Source: Methylobacterium sp. SyP6R (GTDB lineage Bacteria; Pseudomonadota; Alphaproteobacteria; Rhizobiales; Beijerinckiaceae). Taken from it: DNA of 64,000 nucleotides. The stretch covers positions 2,896,501-2,960,500 of the forward strand of contig NZ_JAAQRC020000001.1 in NCBI RefSeq assembly GCF_019216885.1, read 5' to 3'. Positions within the stretch are counted from its first letter, which is position 1. Each line of letters starts with the position of its first letter. Both the position numbers and the translations under genes were made by a program. Below are positions 18,523 to 26,929 of this stretch, in pieces. Below the pieces are notes generated by a model. That model worked only from the letters and a program-made list of their open reading frames with translations, did not search any database and had not been told where the DNA came from.

Positions 18523-19122
18523 ATGATTCGCGCATCCCTCCTCGCCGCCGCCGGCCTGTCCCTCCTCGTCCTGCCCGCCGAAGCCCGGCCGAAGCCCAAG
18601 GCGGAGGCCGCGCCCCCGAGCCTCCAGGCCAGCCCGATCGGCACCTTCGGCGACTGGAACGTCTTCGCCGCCGGCGAGGGCAAGTCGCGCATCTGCTACG
18701 CCATCAGCCAGCCGCAGGTGCGGCTCCCGAAGAGCCTCAAGCGCGATCCGGCCTATCTCTTCGTCACCGTGCGCAAGGGCGAAAAGGTCAACAACGAGGT
18801 CGCGGTGATGCTCGGCTTCGCGCCCAAGCCGGGCAGCAGCCAGGCGACGACCGCGGCGGCGAACGGCGCGGTGCCGGCGCCGTCCTCCAGCGCCTCCGAT
18901 CCGAGCCTGGCGATCGGCTCGGCCCGCTACGCGCTGGTGGTGAAGGGCGCCAATGCCTGGGTGCAGAACCCGGCCGACGAGGGCAAGGTCGTCGCCGAGA
19001 TGGCCCGGGGCAAGAAGGTCGTCGTCAAGGCCGTCTCGCAGCGCGGCAACACCTCGACCGACGAATACGCCCTCGACGGCTTCGGCGAGGCGATGAAGCG
19101 TACGCGGGAAGAGTGCAAGTAG
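18523..19122 (+). CDS. Invasion-associated locus B (IalB) family protein
   Basis: Periplasmic protein of the IalB family (199 residues). It has an N-terminal signal peptide (MIRASLLAAAGLSLLVLPAEA), then the family's GTFGDWNVFAAGEGKSRICYAISQP block and the SLKRDPAYLFVTVRKGEKVNNEVAVMLGF block. A Ser/Ala/Pro linker interrupts the domain near 107-126. In Bartonella IalB is linked to erythrocyte invasion; in environmental Rhizobiales homologues are common and the role is unknown. Confidence 0.9.
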   Translation: MIRASLLAAAGLSLLVLPAEARPKPKAEAAPPSLQASPIGTFGDWNVFAAGEGKSRICYAISQPQVRLPKSLKRDPAYLFVTVRKGEKVNNEVAVMLGFAPKPGSSQATTAAANGAVPAPSSSASDPSLAIGSARYALVVKGANAWVQNPADEGKVVAEMARGKKVVVKAVSQRGNTSTDEYALDGFGEAMKRTREECK

Positions 19123-19147
19123 GCGGACGATATTTTGAGAATCGCTT

Positions 19148-19475
19148 GAAAGGAGGGGCGCGGGAATACTCCTCTCCCCGCGGGCGGCTATCGCATTCAC
19201 ACATCTCGGTTCGAGCGTTCTCCCTCTCGAAGGTAGCGCGCCTCTCCTCCCCAGGCGATCCCGGGCTTGCCCGAGATCGCTCAAGCTTGTGGGGAGGAGT
19301 TGGAGGTGGGGGTGGTGCCGCGTAGAGCGCGAGGCACTTCCGGCACCACCCCCACCCCTAGCCCCTCCCCACAAGGGGGAGGGGAAAGCGCGAACATTTA
19401 CAAAGAGTTGGCTCTTAGAGGAGTTGTGTGAATCCGCTAGCCGCGGGCGGGGAAAGGGGGAACCCGCGCCTCTTC
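19148..19475. repeat. GC-rich palindromic element interrupted by a MITE-like insertion
   Basis: The outer sequence on both sides (GGGGCGCGGGAATACTCCTC at about 19155-19174 and GGGGAACCCGCGCCTCTTC at about 19456-19475) forms an inverted repeat. It matches the element at 12.6-12.95 kb, which contains CTCTCCCCGCGGGCGGGGAG intact. Here that palindrome is split after CCGCGGGCGG by the insertion at 19188-19440. The whole 19123-19585 interval carries no gene. Confidence 0.8.
19188..19440. mobile_element. 253-bp non-autonomous (MITE-like) insertion with terminal inverted repeats
   Basis: The left end reads CTATCGCATTCACACATCTC. The right end in reverse complement reads CTAGCGGATTCACACAACTC, so 17 of 20 terminal positions match. 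The element is flanked by perfect 10-base direct copies of CCGCGGGCGG (19178-19187 and 19441-19450), as expected of a target-site duplication. Removing element and one copy restores the CTCTCCCCGCGGGCGGGGA palindrome seen intact near 12.7 kb. There is no transposase frame inside. The interior has its own inverted repeat (GGTGGGGGTGGTGCCG near 19305 against CGGCACCACCCCCACC near 19350). Confidence 0.8.
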
Positions 19476-19585
19476 TTTTCGTCGGCATTCCCGGTTCCCA
19501 CTGGATTCGGCCCCGCCCATCGCGTTTTGGCCCGAATACCCCTATATGCGGCCCTCATCAGTTTCATTCGAAGGTTCGTAAGATC

Positions 19586-20893
19586 ATGGCGACGGCGTCG
19601 TTCGACACCGCCCGGCGCGGGGATGGCGCCGTTTCAGCAGCACACCCCCCGGCGATCGAGAAGACGCCCGAGATCCGCCCCGAGGCGCTGGAGACCACCG
19701 GCCCGACCTCCCTCGTCGGCCTGACCCGCGAGGCGCTGAAGGGGCGGCTCGCCGCCATCGGCGTGCCCGAGCGCGAGCAGCGCATGCGCGCCGGCCAGCT
19801 CTGGCACTGGATCAACGTGCGGGGGGCCGCCTCCTTCGACGAGATGACCAACGTCAGCAAGGTGCTCAAAGGGCAGCTCGCCGGCATCCACACCCTCGAC
19901 CGGCCCGAGGTGGTGAGCGAGCAGGTGTCGCGCGACGGCACCCGCAAGTGGCTCATCCGCATGCCGCCGACCGGTAAGCACGACCACAATCGCGGCGCCG
20001 AGATCGAGTGCGTCTACATCCCGGCCAACGACCGCGGCACGCTCTGCGTCTCGTCGCAGGTCGGCTGCACGCTGACCTGCTCGTTCTGCCATACCGGCAC
20101 GCAGCGCCTGGTGCGCAACCTGTCGTGCCAGGAGATCGTCTCGCAGCTGGTGGTGGCCCGCGACCGCCTCGGCGACTGGCCCGGCAAGACCCCGCCGAAG
20201 GGCGCCTTCGTGCCGGTGGACGGCTCGCGCTTCGTCTCGAACATCGTCTTCATGGGCATGGGCGAGCCGCTCTACAACGTGGACAGCGTCATCGACGCGG
20301 TCGGCGTGATGAGCGACCACGAGGGCTTAGGCCTGTCGCGCCGGCGCATCACCGTCTCGACCTCCGGCGTGGTGCCGCAATTCGAGCGGCTCGGCCTCGA
20401 GGCCAACGCCATGCTGGCGATCTCGCTGCATGCCGTGCGCGACGACCTGCGCAACGAACTCGTCCCGCTCAACCGCAAATACCCGATCCGTGACCTGCTC
20501 CAGGCCTGCCGCGACTATCCGGGCGTGTCGAATGCCCGCCGCATCACCTTCGAGTACGTGATGCTGAAGGGCGTCAACGATTCCGACGCCGAGGCGCGGG
20601 AACTGGTGCGGCTGCTCAAGGGCATCCCGGCCAAGATCAACCTGATCCCGTTCAACCCCTGGCCCGGCTCCAAGTACGAGTGCTCGGACTGGGAGCGGAT
20701 CGAGCGCTTCTCCGAGATCGTGTTCAATGCCGGCTACGCCTCGCCGGTGCGCACCCCCCGCGGCCGCGACATCCTGGCGGCCTGCGGCCAGCTCAAGAGC
20801 GAGACCGAGAAGCTGCGCGCCCGCGCCCGGATGATGCTGGAGGAGGGCATCGGCGCCGAGGGCGTCTATGCCGTGGGCCACGACGACGACTGA
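19586..20893 (+). CDS. rlmN: Dual-specificity 23S rRNA/tRNA adenine-C2 methyltransferase
   Basis: Radical SAM enzyme that methylates A2503 of 23S rRNA and A37 of some tRNAs. The 435-residue product has the cluster motif C161-x3-C165-x2-C168 (CTLTCSFC) and C400 in ILAACGQL at the place of the methyl-carrying cysteine. The substrate-binding segments [13 protein letters not shown] and [12 protein letters not shown] are present. It has a slightly extended N-terminus (about 45 residues) before the conserved [17 protein letters not shown] 19586 follows the palindromic and MITE-bearing intergenic region directly, so its promoter may lie close to or within that repeat. Confidence 0.95.
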   Translation: MATASFDTARRGDGAVSAAHPPAIEKTPEIRPEALETTGPTSLVGLTREALKGRLAAIGVPEREQRMRAGQLWHWINVRGAASFDEMTNVSKVLKGQLAGIHTLDRPEVVSEQVSRDGTRKWLIRMPPTGKHDHNRGAEIECVYIPANDRGTLCVSSQVGCTLTCSFCHTGTQRLVRNLSCQEIVSQLVVARDRLGDWPGKTPPKGAFVPVDGSRFVSNIVFMGMGEPLYNVDSVIDAVGVMSDHEGLGLSRRRITVSTSGVVPQFERLGLEANAMLAISLHAVRDDLRNELVPLNRKYPIRDLLQACRDYPGVSNARRITFEYVMLKGVNDSDAEARELVRLLKGIPAKINLIPFNPWPGSKYECSDWERIERFSEIVFNAGYASPVRTPRGRDILAACGQLKSETEKLRARARMMLEEGIGAEGVYAVGHDDD

Positions 20894-20903
20894 GGAACGA
20901 GCC

Positions 20904-21404
20904 ATGTCGCTGGGCCGTCTCCTCGCCGTCGCGACCGCGCTCCTGATGGCGATCGCCTGCGGCGCGCTCGCCCTCGGGATCGGCATCGTGATGGATCCGA
21001 CCTTGCGCGACCTCCTGGGCCATCTCGGCCTGTCGGGGCTGGAGGCCGTGCTGTCGGATCTTTCGGAGGGCTACGCGCCCGATCCCGGCATGGTCGAGGG
21101 CGCGGTGAGCTTAGGCCGCGCGATCCTGCTCCTCGTCGCGGTGCCGCCGGCCCTCAACGCGGTCGTCGGCGAGGTGCTGGGCTGGCGCGCGCTCGCCTGG
21201 TACGGCGGTGCCACCGGCCTCCTCACGGCTTTGCTGCCCTGGCTGATGCGCGGCGCCGGCGGCCCGGCCGGGAGCGGGGAGGGGCGGGTGACGGCGCTCC
21301 TGTTCTGCACCGGCGGGATCGCCGGGCTGGTCTACTGGCTCGCTGCCGGGCGCTTCGCCGGGCGCGGGCCGGCGACGATGTGGGCCGGGCCGCCGCGGCG
21401 ATGA
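20904..21404 (+). CDS. Hypothetical membrane protein
   Basis: A 166-residue protein with about four hydrophobic helices (near 5-28, 68-88, 90-112 and 125-147). ATG 20904 has an AGGAA ribosome-binding site and lies 10 bases after the rlmN stop, so it is probably co-transcribed. I recognise no specific family or catalytic motif. Confidence 0.65.
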   Translation: MSLGRLLAVATALLMAIACGALALGIGIVMDPTLRDLLGHLGLSGLEAVLSDLSEGYAPDPGMVEGAVSLGRAILLLVAVPPALNAVVGEVLGWRALAWYGGATGLLTALLPWLMRGAGGPAGSGEGRVTALLFCTGGIAGLVYWLAAGRFAGRGPATMWAGPPRR

Positions 21405-21559
21405 GCCGGCGCCTGTCAATCATCTCACATGTTATCGCAGGTGCGGGCACGGTCCGGTTGTGGAAGAGGCCGGTATCGGCCGGTCCGTGAAAGTCTTGTT
21501 TAGAGTCGCGGGCGCGGGGTAGGCCTCCAATCGAAGTCGTTCCCGAGAGATCCGTCCCG

Positions 21560-23119
21560 ATGCCGTCGCCGCGCCGCCTTCTTGCCGGGCTCCAGACCGT
21601 CAGGGTCTGGGTCGTGCTCGGCGTGCTGGCCCCCCTCGGCATGCTCCTCGTCTCCGGCCTGATGCTCTACGAGCTGCGACAGGAGATGTGGACCCGGGCC
21701 GAGGAGACCTCGAACAGCCTGCTCCAGGTGATCGAGAGCGACATCGTGCGCAACGTCGAGATCATGGACCTCGCGCTGCAGGGCATGGCCGCCAAGATCG
21801 AGAACCCCGTCGTTGCCGCGGCCCCGGAGGGCCTGCGGCACCTGATCCTGTTCGACCGGGTGGTGACCGCCGAGGGCATGGGCATCCTGGTCCTGTTCGA
21901 CGAGCACGGCAACGGCGTCCTGAACTCGCGCTACCCGTCGGGCGTCGGCGGGAGCTTCGCCGACCGCGACTACTTTCAGGTCCATCTGCGGAATCCGGAG
22001 GCCGGGCTCTACATCAGCAAGCCGTTCCAGTCGCGGATGTCGGGTGCCTACACGGTCGCGTTCAGCCGGCGGGTGTCGAAGCCGGACGGGTCGTTCGGCG
22101 GCGTCGTGGTCGCCACCATGAAGCTGTCGCACTTAACCCAGATGCTGGCCAAGATCGGCCTCGGGCCGGACAGCAGCATCAACCTGGCCCGCCAGGACGG
22201 CATCCGGATCGTGCGTTTTCCCTACGACGTGCGGGACGTCGGCATGGACCTCTCCGGGATGCCGACGTTCCGGCGCGCCGTCCAGGAGCGCAACGGCAGC
22301 TTCGCCGACCGCGCCGCCCGCGACGGCGTGCACCGGCTCTTCACCTTCACGCAGGTCGGAGACCTGCCGCTCATTCTGGCGATCGGGCTCAGCACGGAGG
22401 AGATCGAGGCCGGCTGGCGCGCCAAGGCGTTGATGATCGGCGCCACGCTGCTCGCCCTGTTCGGCCTCGCGGTGTGGCTCGCTCTGCTTTGCGCGCGGGA
22501 GCTGCGGCGTCGCGAGGCGGTCGAAGCCGAGCTCGCCCGCCTGTCGCTGACCGACGGGCTGACCGGGCTGCCGAACCGCCGCCGCTTCGACGAGGCCCTG
22601 CGGCAGGCGCTGGCGACGGCCCGCAGCGACCGGCCCGTCGCCCTGCTGATCGTCGACGCCGACCACTTCAAGCGCTTCAACGACCGCTACGGCCACGCCG
22701 TCGGCGACGAGATCCTGCGCGGGCTGGCGCGCTGCCTGTCGGCCGGCCTCCACCGGCCGGGCGACCTCCTCTGCCGGATCGGCGGCGAGGAATTCGGCGT
22801 GATCCTGGCCGGAACCGACGAGGAGGGGGCGATGCGGGTCGCCGAGCGCCTGCACGCGGCGGTGACGACGCTGGCGGTGGCCTCGATCGGCCTTCCGGCC
22901 GGCGCGGTGACGGTGAGCATCGGGCTCGCGGAGGCCGCCGGCGGCGCGCAAGGAGAACTCTACCGGGCGGCCGATGCGGCGCTCTACGCGGCGAAGAGTG
23001 CGGGCCGCAACCGCACCTGCCGGGCCGAGGCGCGCCCGGCAATCCCCCATCTGCGGCTGGTGGCGGGCGCGGGCGTCGTCAGAGCGTTTTCCGGCGAAGC
23101 CGATGCCGGTTCGTCGTAG
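21560..23119 (+). CDS. Membrane diguanylate cyclase with extracellular Cache-type sensor
   Basis: Synthesises cyclic di-GMP. The 519-residue protein has a first membrane helix near 15-38, a periplasmic dCache-like sensor (about 40-285), a second membrane helix near 295-315 and a GGDEF domain from LTDGLTGLPNRRRF onward. The active-site motif is GGEEF at 408-412, a functional variant, and the product-inhibition I-site RxxD is intact at 399-402 (RPGD). So an active, feedback-controlled enzyme is predicted. The last 12 or so codons and the stop come from a copy of a dispersed extragenic repeat (23084-23128). Confidence 0.92.
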   Translation: MPSPRRLLAGLQTVRVWVVLGVLAPLGMLLVSGLMLYELRQEMWTRAEETSNSLLQVIESDIVRNVEIMDLALQGMAAKIENPVVAAAPEGLRHLILFDRVVTAEGMGILVLFDEHGNGVLNSRYPSGVGGSFADRDYFQVHLRNPEAGLYISKPFQSRMSGAYTVAFSRRVSKPDGSFGGVVVATMKLSHLTQMLAKIGLGPDSSINLARQDGIRIVRFPYDVRDVGMDLSGMPTFRRAVQERNGSFADRAARDGVHRLFTFTQVGDLPLILAIGLSTEEIEAGWRAKALMIGATLLALFGLAVWLALLCARELRRREAVEAELARLSLTDGLTGLPNRRRFDEALRQALATARSDRPVALLIVDADHFKRFNDRYGHAVGDEILRGLARCLSAGLHRPGDLLCRIGGEEFGVILAGTDEEGAMRVAERLHAAVTTLAVASIGLPAGAVTVSIGLAEAAGGAQGELYRAADAALYAAKSAGRNRTCRAEARPAIPHLRLVAGAGVVRAFSGEADAGSS

Positions 23120-23128
23120 AAAATGCGG
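23084..23128. repeat. Dispersed palindromic element, copy 1
   Basis: Reads GCGTTTTCCGGCGAAG, then CCGGTTCGTCG, then GAAAATGCGG. The same arrangement occurs at 59319-59364. GCATTTTC-type ends pair with GAAAATGC and inner CGACGA-type bases pair with TCGTCG. Here it overlaps the 3' end of the diguanylate cyclase gene and supplies its stop codon. Confidence 0.75.
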
Positions 23129-23180
23129 AAAAATCAACGATCTGGAGAGCTTCGCGATTGCAGCGCGATCGTGAGGTGCC

Positions 23181-23816
23181 CTAGCGCACCGTGAGCAGGA
23201 TGCGGGCTGCGAAGGTGCCGAACAGCCCGGCGAACAGCCAGTCGATCCCCCGCATCAGCCGCGGCCGGGCCTGGAGTGCGCCGGTGACCCGGGCGGCGCC
23301 CAGCACCATCAGGACGCCCAGCGGCAGCGACAGTCCGATGAAAGTGAGCCCCAGGAAGGCGAGCTGGCCGGTCGGGTCGGGGGCGTCGGCGTGCACGAAT
23401 TGCGGCAGGAAGGTCAGGAAGAACAGCACCACCTTGGGGTTGGTGAGGTTCACGCCGAGCCCGAGCCAGAAGGTGCGCCGCAGGCCGCCCCGCATCGTCT
23501 CGGCCCGGACGTTCAGGGCCGAGCCGCGCCGCAGGGCGTCGATGGCGAGCCAGCCGAGGTAGAGCGCGCCCACCACCTTCAGCACCGTGAAGGCAGTGGC
23601 CGAGGCGGCGATGAGCGCCGAGAGGCCGAGCACGGCGGCGAGCGTATGGATCAGGGTGCCGAGGCTCGTGCCCAGCACCGTCACGATTCCCGCCCGCCGT
23701 CCCGACCCGATGGTGCGGGCGAGCGTCAGGCTCATGTCGGGCCCGGGCGTGACGAACAGCACCAGGCAGGCGGCGAGATAGGCGAGCAGCGTCGGGGTGT
23801 CGGGGAGGAAGCTCAT
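23181..23816 (-). CDS. LysE/RhtB-family amino-acid exporter
   Basis: Inner-membrane exporter of 211 residues with six hydrophobic segments. The family start (LAYLAACLVLFVTPGPDMSL with the GPD motif) and the LGVNLTNPKVVLFFLTFLP segment are clear. Substrates of relatives are amino acids such as homoserine, threonine or lysine; none can be assigned here. Confidence 0.92.
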   Translation of the reverse strand: MSFLPDTPTLLAYLAACLVLFVTPGPDMSLTLARTIGSGRRAGIVTVLGTSLGTLIHTLAAVLGLSALIAASATAFTVLKVVGALYLGWLAIDALRRGSALNVRAETMRGGLRRTFWLGLGVNLTNPKVVLFFLTFLPQFVHADAPDPTGQLAFLGLTFIGLSLPLGVLMVLGAARVTGALQARPRLMRGIDWLFAGLFGTFAARILLTVR

Positions 23817-23932
23817 CGGCGGCTCCGGGAGGCGCCCGTGGGTCTGTCATCGCGCCTCCGGCCGGCGCAAGCCAGAAAAGCTCCGGCGTCGGCAGAGAAA
23901 AGCTCCGACGCACGTCCGTCCCGACACGCGAA

Positions 23933-23962
23933 GCGCCCGCCCGGGGGAAGCCGGGCGGGCGC
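23933..23962 (-). terminator. Terminator hairpin downstream of the porin gene
   Basis: A perfect 12-base stem (GCGCCCGCCCGG against CCGGGCGGGCGC) with a 6-base loop begins 26 bases after the porin stop on the minus strand. There is no long T-tract, but stem strength and position suit transcription termination. Confidence 0.65.
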
Positions 23963-23988
23963 GAATGACGCCGATGATCGGGGAAGCG

Positions 23989-25245
23989 TCAGAAGGTGAT
24001 GCCGCCCTCGATCATGTAGCGGTCCTGCGAGGTGCGGTTGCCGGTGCGGCCGAAGCCGGTTCCGAGCGTGCCGAAGGCCAGGTCGCCGCGGGTGATGTCG
24101 TAGAGCTGGACCCGCGAATACTCGCCGCGGACGAAGAAGCGGTCGAACGTGAAGGTCGGGGTGACGGTGAAGGACAGGGCCGAGCTGCCCGGGCCGTAGA
24201 GCAGGCTGGTGAAGCCGGCATTCCGCACGCCGGTCTGGGTGATGTACTCGACGCGGCCGGCCAACGCGAAGTTGTCGTTGAAGGAATAGGCCGCCAGGAC
24301 CGCGCCGCCATAGGTCGAGGCGCCCTCGACGATGCCGATCCGGTTGTCGCGCGCGACGTTCGTGTACTGGAAGTAGGGCGTGATCGTCCACGGCCCGTTC
24401 GAATAGGTGTAGTTGACCGACAGGATACCGCTGTTCTGCTGGAACAGCGGGGTCGCGTAGGCGTAGCGGATGCTGCGCGACAGCACGTCGGTGCGGTCGA
24501 GGTTGAGGCCGCCGTTGATGCCGAAGGTGTTGTTGTCGTCGAGCTTGTAGGTGATGGCGCCGGTGAGCCAGCTGATGTTGCCGGAGAAGAACCCGTCGGT
24601 GCCGGCGACCGAGGCCGACCACGGGCCGTCGGCGTAGTTCACCTGCACGCCGTGGTTGATGATGTTCTCCTGGTTGAACAGGAGGCCGCGGGAGATGTTC
24701 AGGTTCTGGAAGGTGAACGGAGCCTCGGTGCCGATCAGGGTCGGCATGCGGCCGCCCTGGATCGACCACTGGTCGTTGAACACGTACTTGCCGAAGGCGA
24801 CCGGCAGGGGCGTGAACAGCAGGTCGGTCTGGTCGAGGGCGCTGTAATTGGCAAAGCCCAGGGCCGGGATCGCGTAGGCGCCGGCCTGGACGTAGAACTG
24901 GAACGGCCCGTCGGCCTTCTGGATCCAGCCCTGGATGTTGGTGAAGTCGACCCGCGCCGCCCGGTCGCTCGGCAGCGGTGCGGCCGAGAACGGGAAGGGG
25001 TTGCTCTGGGTGTAGGCGTAGCCGGTGATCGCGCCGCCGACATAGATGTCGCCGAAGCCGCCGAGGGTGAAGCAGGACGGGTTCGGGTTCGGCTTGATGA
25101 CGCCGCCATAGGCCGGCAGCGACAGGGTCGCCTTGCAGTGCTCGACCACCGCCACAGGGGCCGGGGCCGGGGCGGCCAGGTCGGCGGCGTGAGCGAAGCC
25201 GGACGACAGCAGGGCGACGGTCAGGCTGCTGAGGGTGAAGCGCAT
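23989..25245 (-). CDS. Outer-membrane beta-barrel porin (BBP2-like)
   Basis: A 418-residue outer-membrane protein. It has a signal peptide (MRFTLSSLTVALLSSGFAHA), a short Ala/Pro linker, then alternating beta strands rich in Tyr, Gly and aromatic girdle residues, and it ends in Phe (MIEGGITF), the usual barrel-assembly signal. The early CFTLGGFGDIYVGGAITGYAY stretch and overall layout fit the beta-barrel porin-2 (OmpL-like) group abundant in Methylobacterium and Bradyrhizobium. ATG 25245 was chosen because it begins the signal peptide; an open frame extends 30 codons upstream. The ligand is unknown. A strong hairpin follows the gene. Confidence 0.88.
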   Translation of the reverse strand: MRFTLSSLTVALLSSGFAHAADLAAPAPAPVAVVEHCKATLSLPAYGGVIKPNPNPSCFTLGGFGDIYVGGAITGYAYTQSNPFPFSAAPLPSDRAARVDFTNIQGWIQKADGPFQFYVQAGAYAIPALGFANYSALDQTDLLFTPLPVAFGKYVFNDQWSIQGGRMPTLIGTEAPFTFQNLNISRGLLFNQENIINHGVQVNYADGPWSASVAGTDGFFSGNISWLTGAITYKLDDNNTFGINGGLNLDRTDVLSRSIRYAYATPLFQQNSGILSVNYTYSNGPWTITPYFQYTNVARDNRIGIVEGASTYGGAVLAAYSFNDNFALAGRVEYITQTGVRNAGFTSLLYGPGSSALSFTVTPTFTFDRFFVRGEYSRVQLYDITRGDLAFGTLGTGFGRTGNRTSQDRYMIEGGITF

Positions 25246-25567
25246 TGCCACGGTCGGGGAGTCCATCTGGGGCCGGGTGAGGCCGGGGCCAACTGCGGCC
25301 AAGCTGGCAGTGTGGCGGCAACGTGGCAAAACCATTTGTTGAGCTTTTGCTCAAAAATTGGGCAACCAAGCCTCTGTTGCGAAGGTGTATCCGGCGCCGT
25401 GTCTTTCGCGCAACGCGGGTGGATACTTGGCCGACGTAACACGGGACCTGTCGCGGCACGCGATGGCCTTGGGGAAGGCCGGCATGATCACGCCGGATTT
25501 CGGCGCCCGATGCCGCTGCGGTCGCGAATCGGCCGACCCGCCGCCGTGGCGGCGCGGGACGCGCCGG
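25246..25567. promoter_or_regulatory. Porin upstream region with a small palindrome
   Basis: No gene is seen in these ~320 bases. The less GC-rich part (25325-25380) contains the palindrome TTGAGCTTTTGCTCAA at 25339-25354, about 95 bases before the porin start. It could be an operator or a hairpin in the leader. I assign no regulator, though the neighbouring LysR gene is a candidate. Confidence 0.35.
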
Positions 25568-26446
25568 TCAGCCCTCCTCCGCCAGCATCCGCCGCAGCCA
25601 ATCGACGAAGGCCGAGGCGGCGGGCGAGAGCGGGCGGTCCGCCGCCGGCACGGCCGCGAAGCCGTCGGCGAAACGGTGGAAGCCGCAGGGCGCGACGAGG
25701 CGGCCGGCCGCCAGGTCGTCGCGCACCAGCACCTGCTCCACCAGGGCGATGCCGAGTCCCGACAGGGCGGCCTCGATGCACAGGCCGTTATGCGGGAAGG
25801 CGGTGTCCCGCTCCGCCGCGACGCGCCGTCCCGTCGCCGCCTCCCAGGCCGGCCAGGAATGCGGCGTGTATTCGTGCAGGATCCGGGTCTCGGCGGCGAG
25901 GTCTCCGCCCTCCATCCGGACTCGGTAGCCGGGAGCGCAGACCACCCCGAAGGCGACGTCGCCGAGGCGGATCGCCCGTGCCTCGTCGCGGATCGGATGG
26001 GCGAGGCGGTCCCAGCTCAGCACCAGGTCGGCGCCGTCGTCGCGGATTTCCCTGGCCGAGGTCATCGACAGGCGCACCTGCACCGTCGGCCGCTCGCGGT
26101 AGAACCCCGCGAGGCGCGGCACCAGCCAGCGCATCGCGAAGGTCGCCCCGCAGGCGAGATGAACGTTGGTGCCTGCCCCGGCATCGCGCAGGCGCCGGTA
26201 GCCCCGCTCCAGGTCGTCCAGCACCCCTGCCACCACGCTCCGAAAGGCCTCGCCGGCGGGGGTGAGACGCAGGCCCGTGCCGGCCTTCTCGAACAGGGCG
26301 GTGCCGGCCTGGTCCTGCAGCGCCCGCACCTGGCGCGACACCGCCCCGTGGGTGCGCCCGAGCTCCTCGGCGGCCTTCGTCACCGAGCCGAGGCGCGCCG
26401 CGGCCTCGAAGGCGCGCAAGGAGGAGAGGGGCGGCAGCTGGCGCAT
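25568..26446 (-). CDS. LysR-family transcriptional regulator (GcvA-like)
   Basis: A 292-residue one-component regulator. The N-terminal winged helix reads RAFEAAARLGSVTKAAEELG and then THGAVSRQVRALQ, with the GcvA/AmpR-type SLRAFEAAARLGS opening. The C-terminal effector domain is complete. It diverges from the small DUF1127 gene and lies upstream of the porin on the same strand; either could be a target. Confidence 0.9.
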   Translation of the reverse strand: MRQLPPLSSLRAFEAAARLGSVTKAAEELGRTHGAVSRQVRALQDQAGTALFEKAGTGLRLTPAGEAFRSVVAGVLDDLERGYRRLRDAGAGTNVHLACGATFAMRWLVPRLAGFYRERPTVQVRLSMTSAREIRDDGADLVLSWDRLAHPIRDEARAIRLGDVAFGVVCAPGYRVRMEGGDLAAETRILHEYTPHSWPAWEAATGRRVAAERDTAFPHNGLCIEAALSGLGIALVEQVLVRDDLAAGRLVAPCGFHRFADGFAAVPAADRPLSPAASAFVDWLRRMLAEEG

Positions 26447-26570
26447 GGCGGCATCTGTGAGTTTCGCGCACGAAGCGCGCTGAAGAACTCAATATACGGC
26501 CGCGCTCGTCCCGGGTAGCAGGACGGGGCCCGAGACGTGAAGGAGACTCGGGACAGGAAGGAGATCTGCC

Positions 26571-26837
26571 GTGGCCGCGACCGTCATCCCGTTCCCGTTG
26601 CACCGCGTCGCCGGCGCCCCGCGGGCGCCGACCGTGAGCCGCGCGCACGAACCGCGCCTCGCCGGCGTGGCGATCCTGAAGGGCTGGTTCCGGCGCTGGT
26701 CCGCCCGCCGCAATCTGGCCCGCGACCTGCCGTTCATGACCGACGAGACGCTCGCCGATATCGGGCTCACTCGCGCGGAGGCCTGCGCCGAGGCGCGCCG
26801 CCCGTTCTGGCGGGTGGGTGCAGACGACGCGGCCTGA
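26571..26837 (+). CDS. DUF1127 small protein
   Basis: An 88-residue protein whose second half matches DUF1127: WSARRNLARDLPFMTDETLADIGLTR carries the conserved R-R-x3-x-L...D-x-x-L-x-D-I-G-L-x-R pattern. Short DUF1127 proteins bind RNA and regulate phosphate and carbon metabolism in some alphaproteobacteria. The N-terminal extension (VIPFPLHRVAG) is longer than in the minimal family. It starts at GTG with a strong GGAAGGAG site upstream and diverges from the LysR gene. Confidence 0.85.
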   Translation: MAATVIPFPLHRVAGAPRAPTVSRAHEPRLAGVAILKGWFRRWSARRNLARDLPFMTDETLADIGLTRAEACAEARRPFWRVGADDAA

Positions 26838-26929
26838 GCCTGCATCCGCGGCCGGTTGACCGGCCGGTGGCCCGCTGCCAGCCTGTTTCCGCCGGGGCCG
26901 GGAAGACGCCCCGCCGGGAGGATCCACCT

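Noticed and set aside
18346..19488. N-terminal extension of the phosphotransferase gene on the minus strand
   Set aside because: The frame is open only because stops are rare in GC-rich DNA; it runs antisense through the IalB gene and the MITE-like element.
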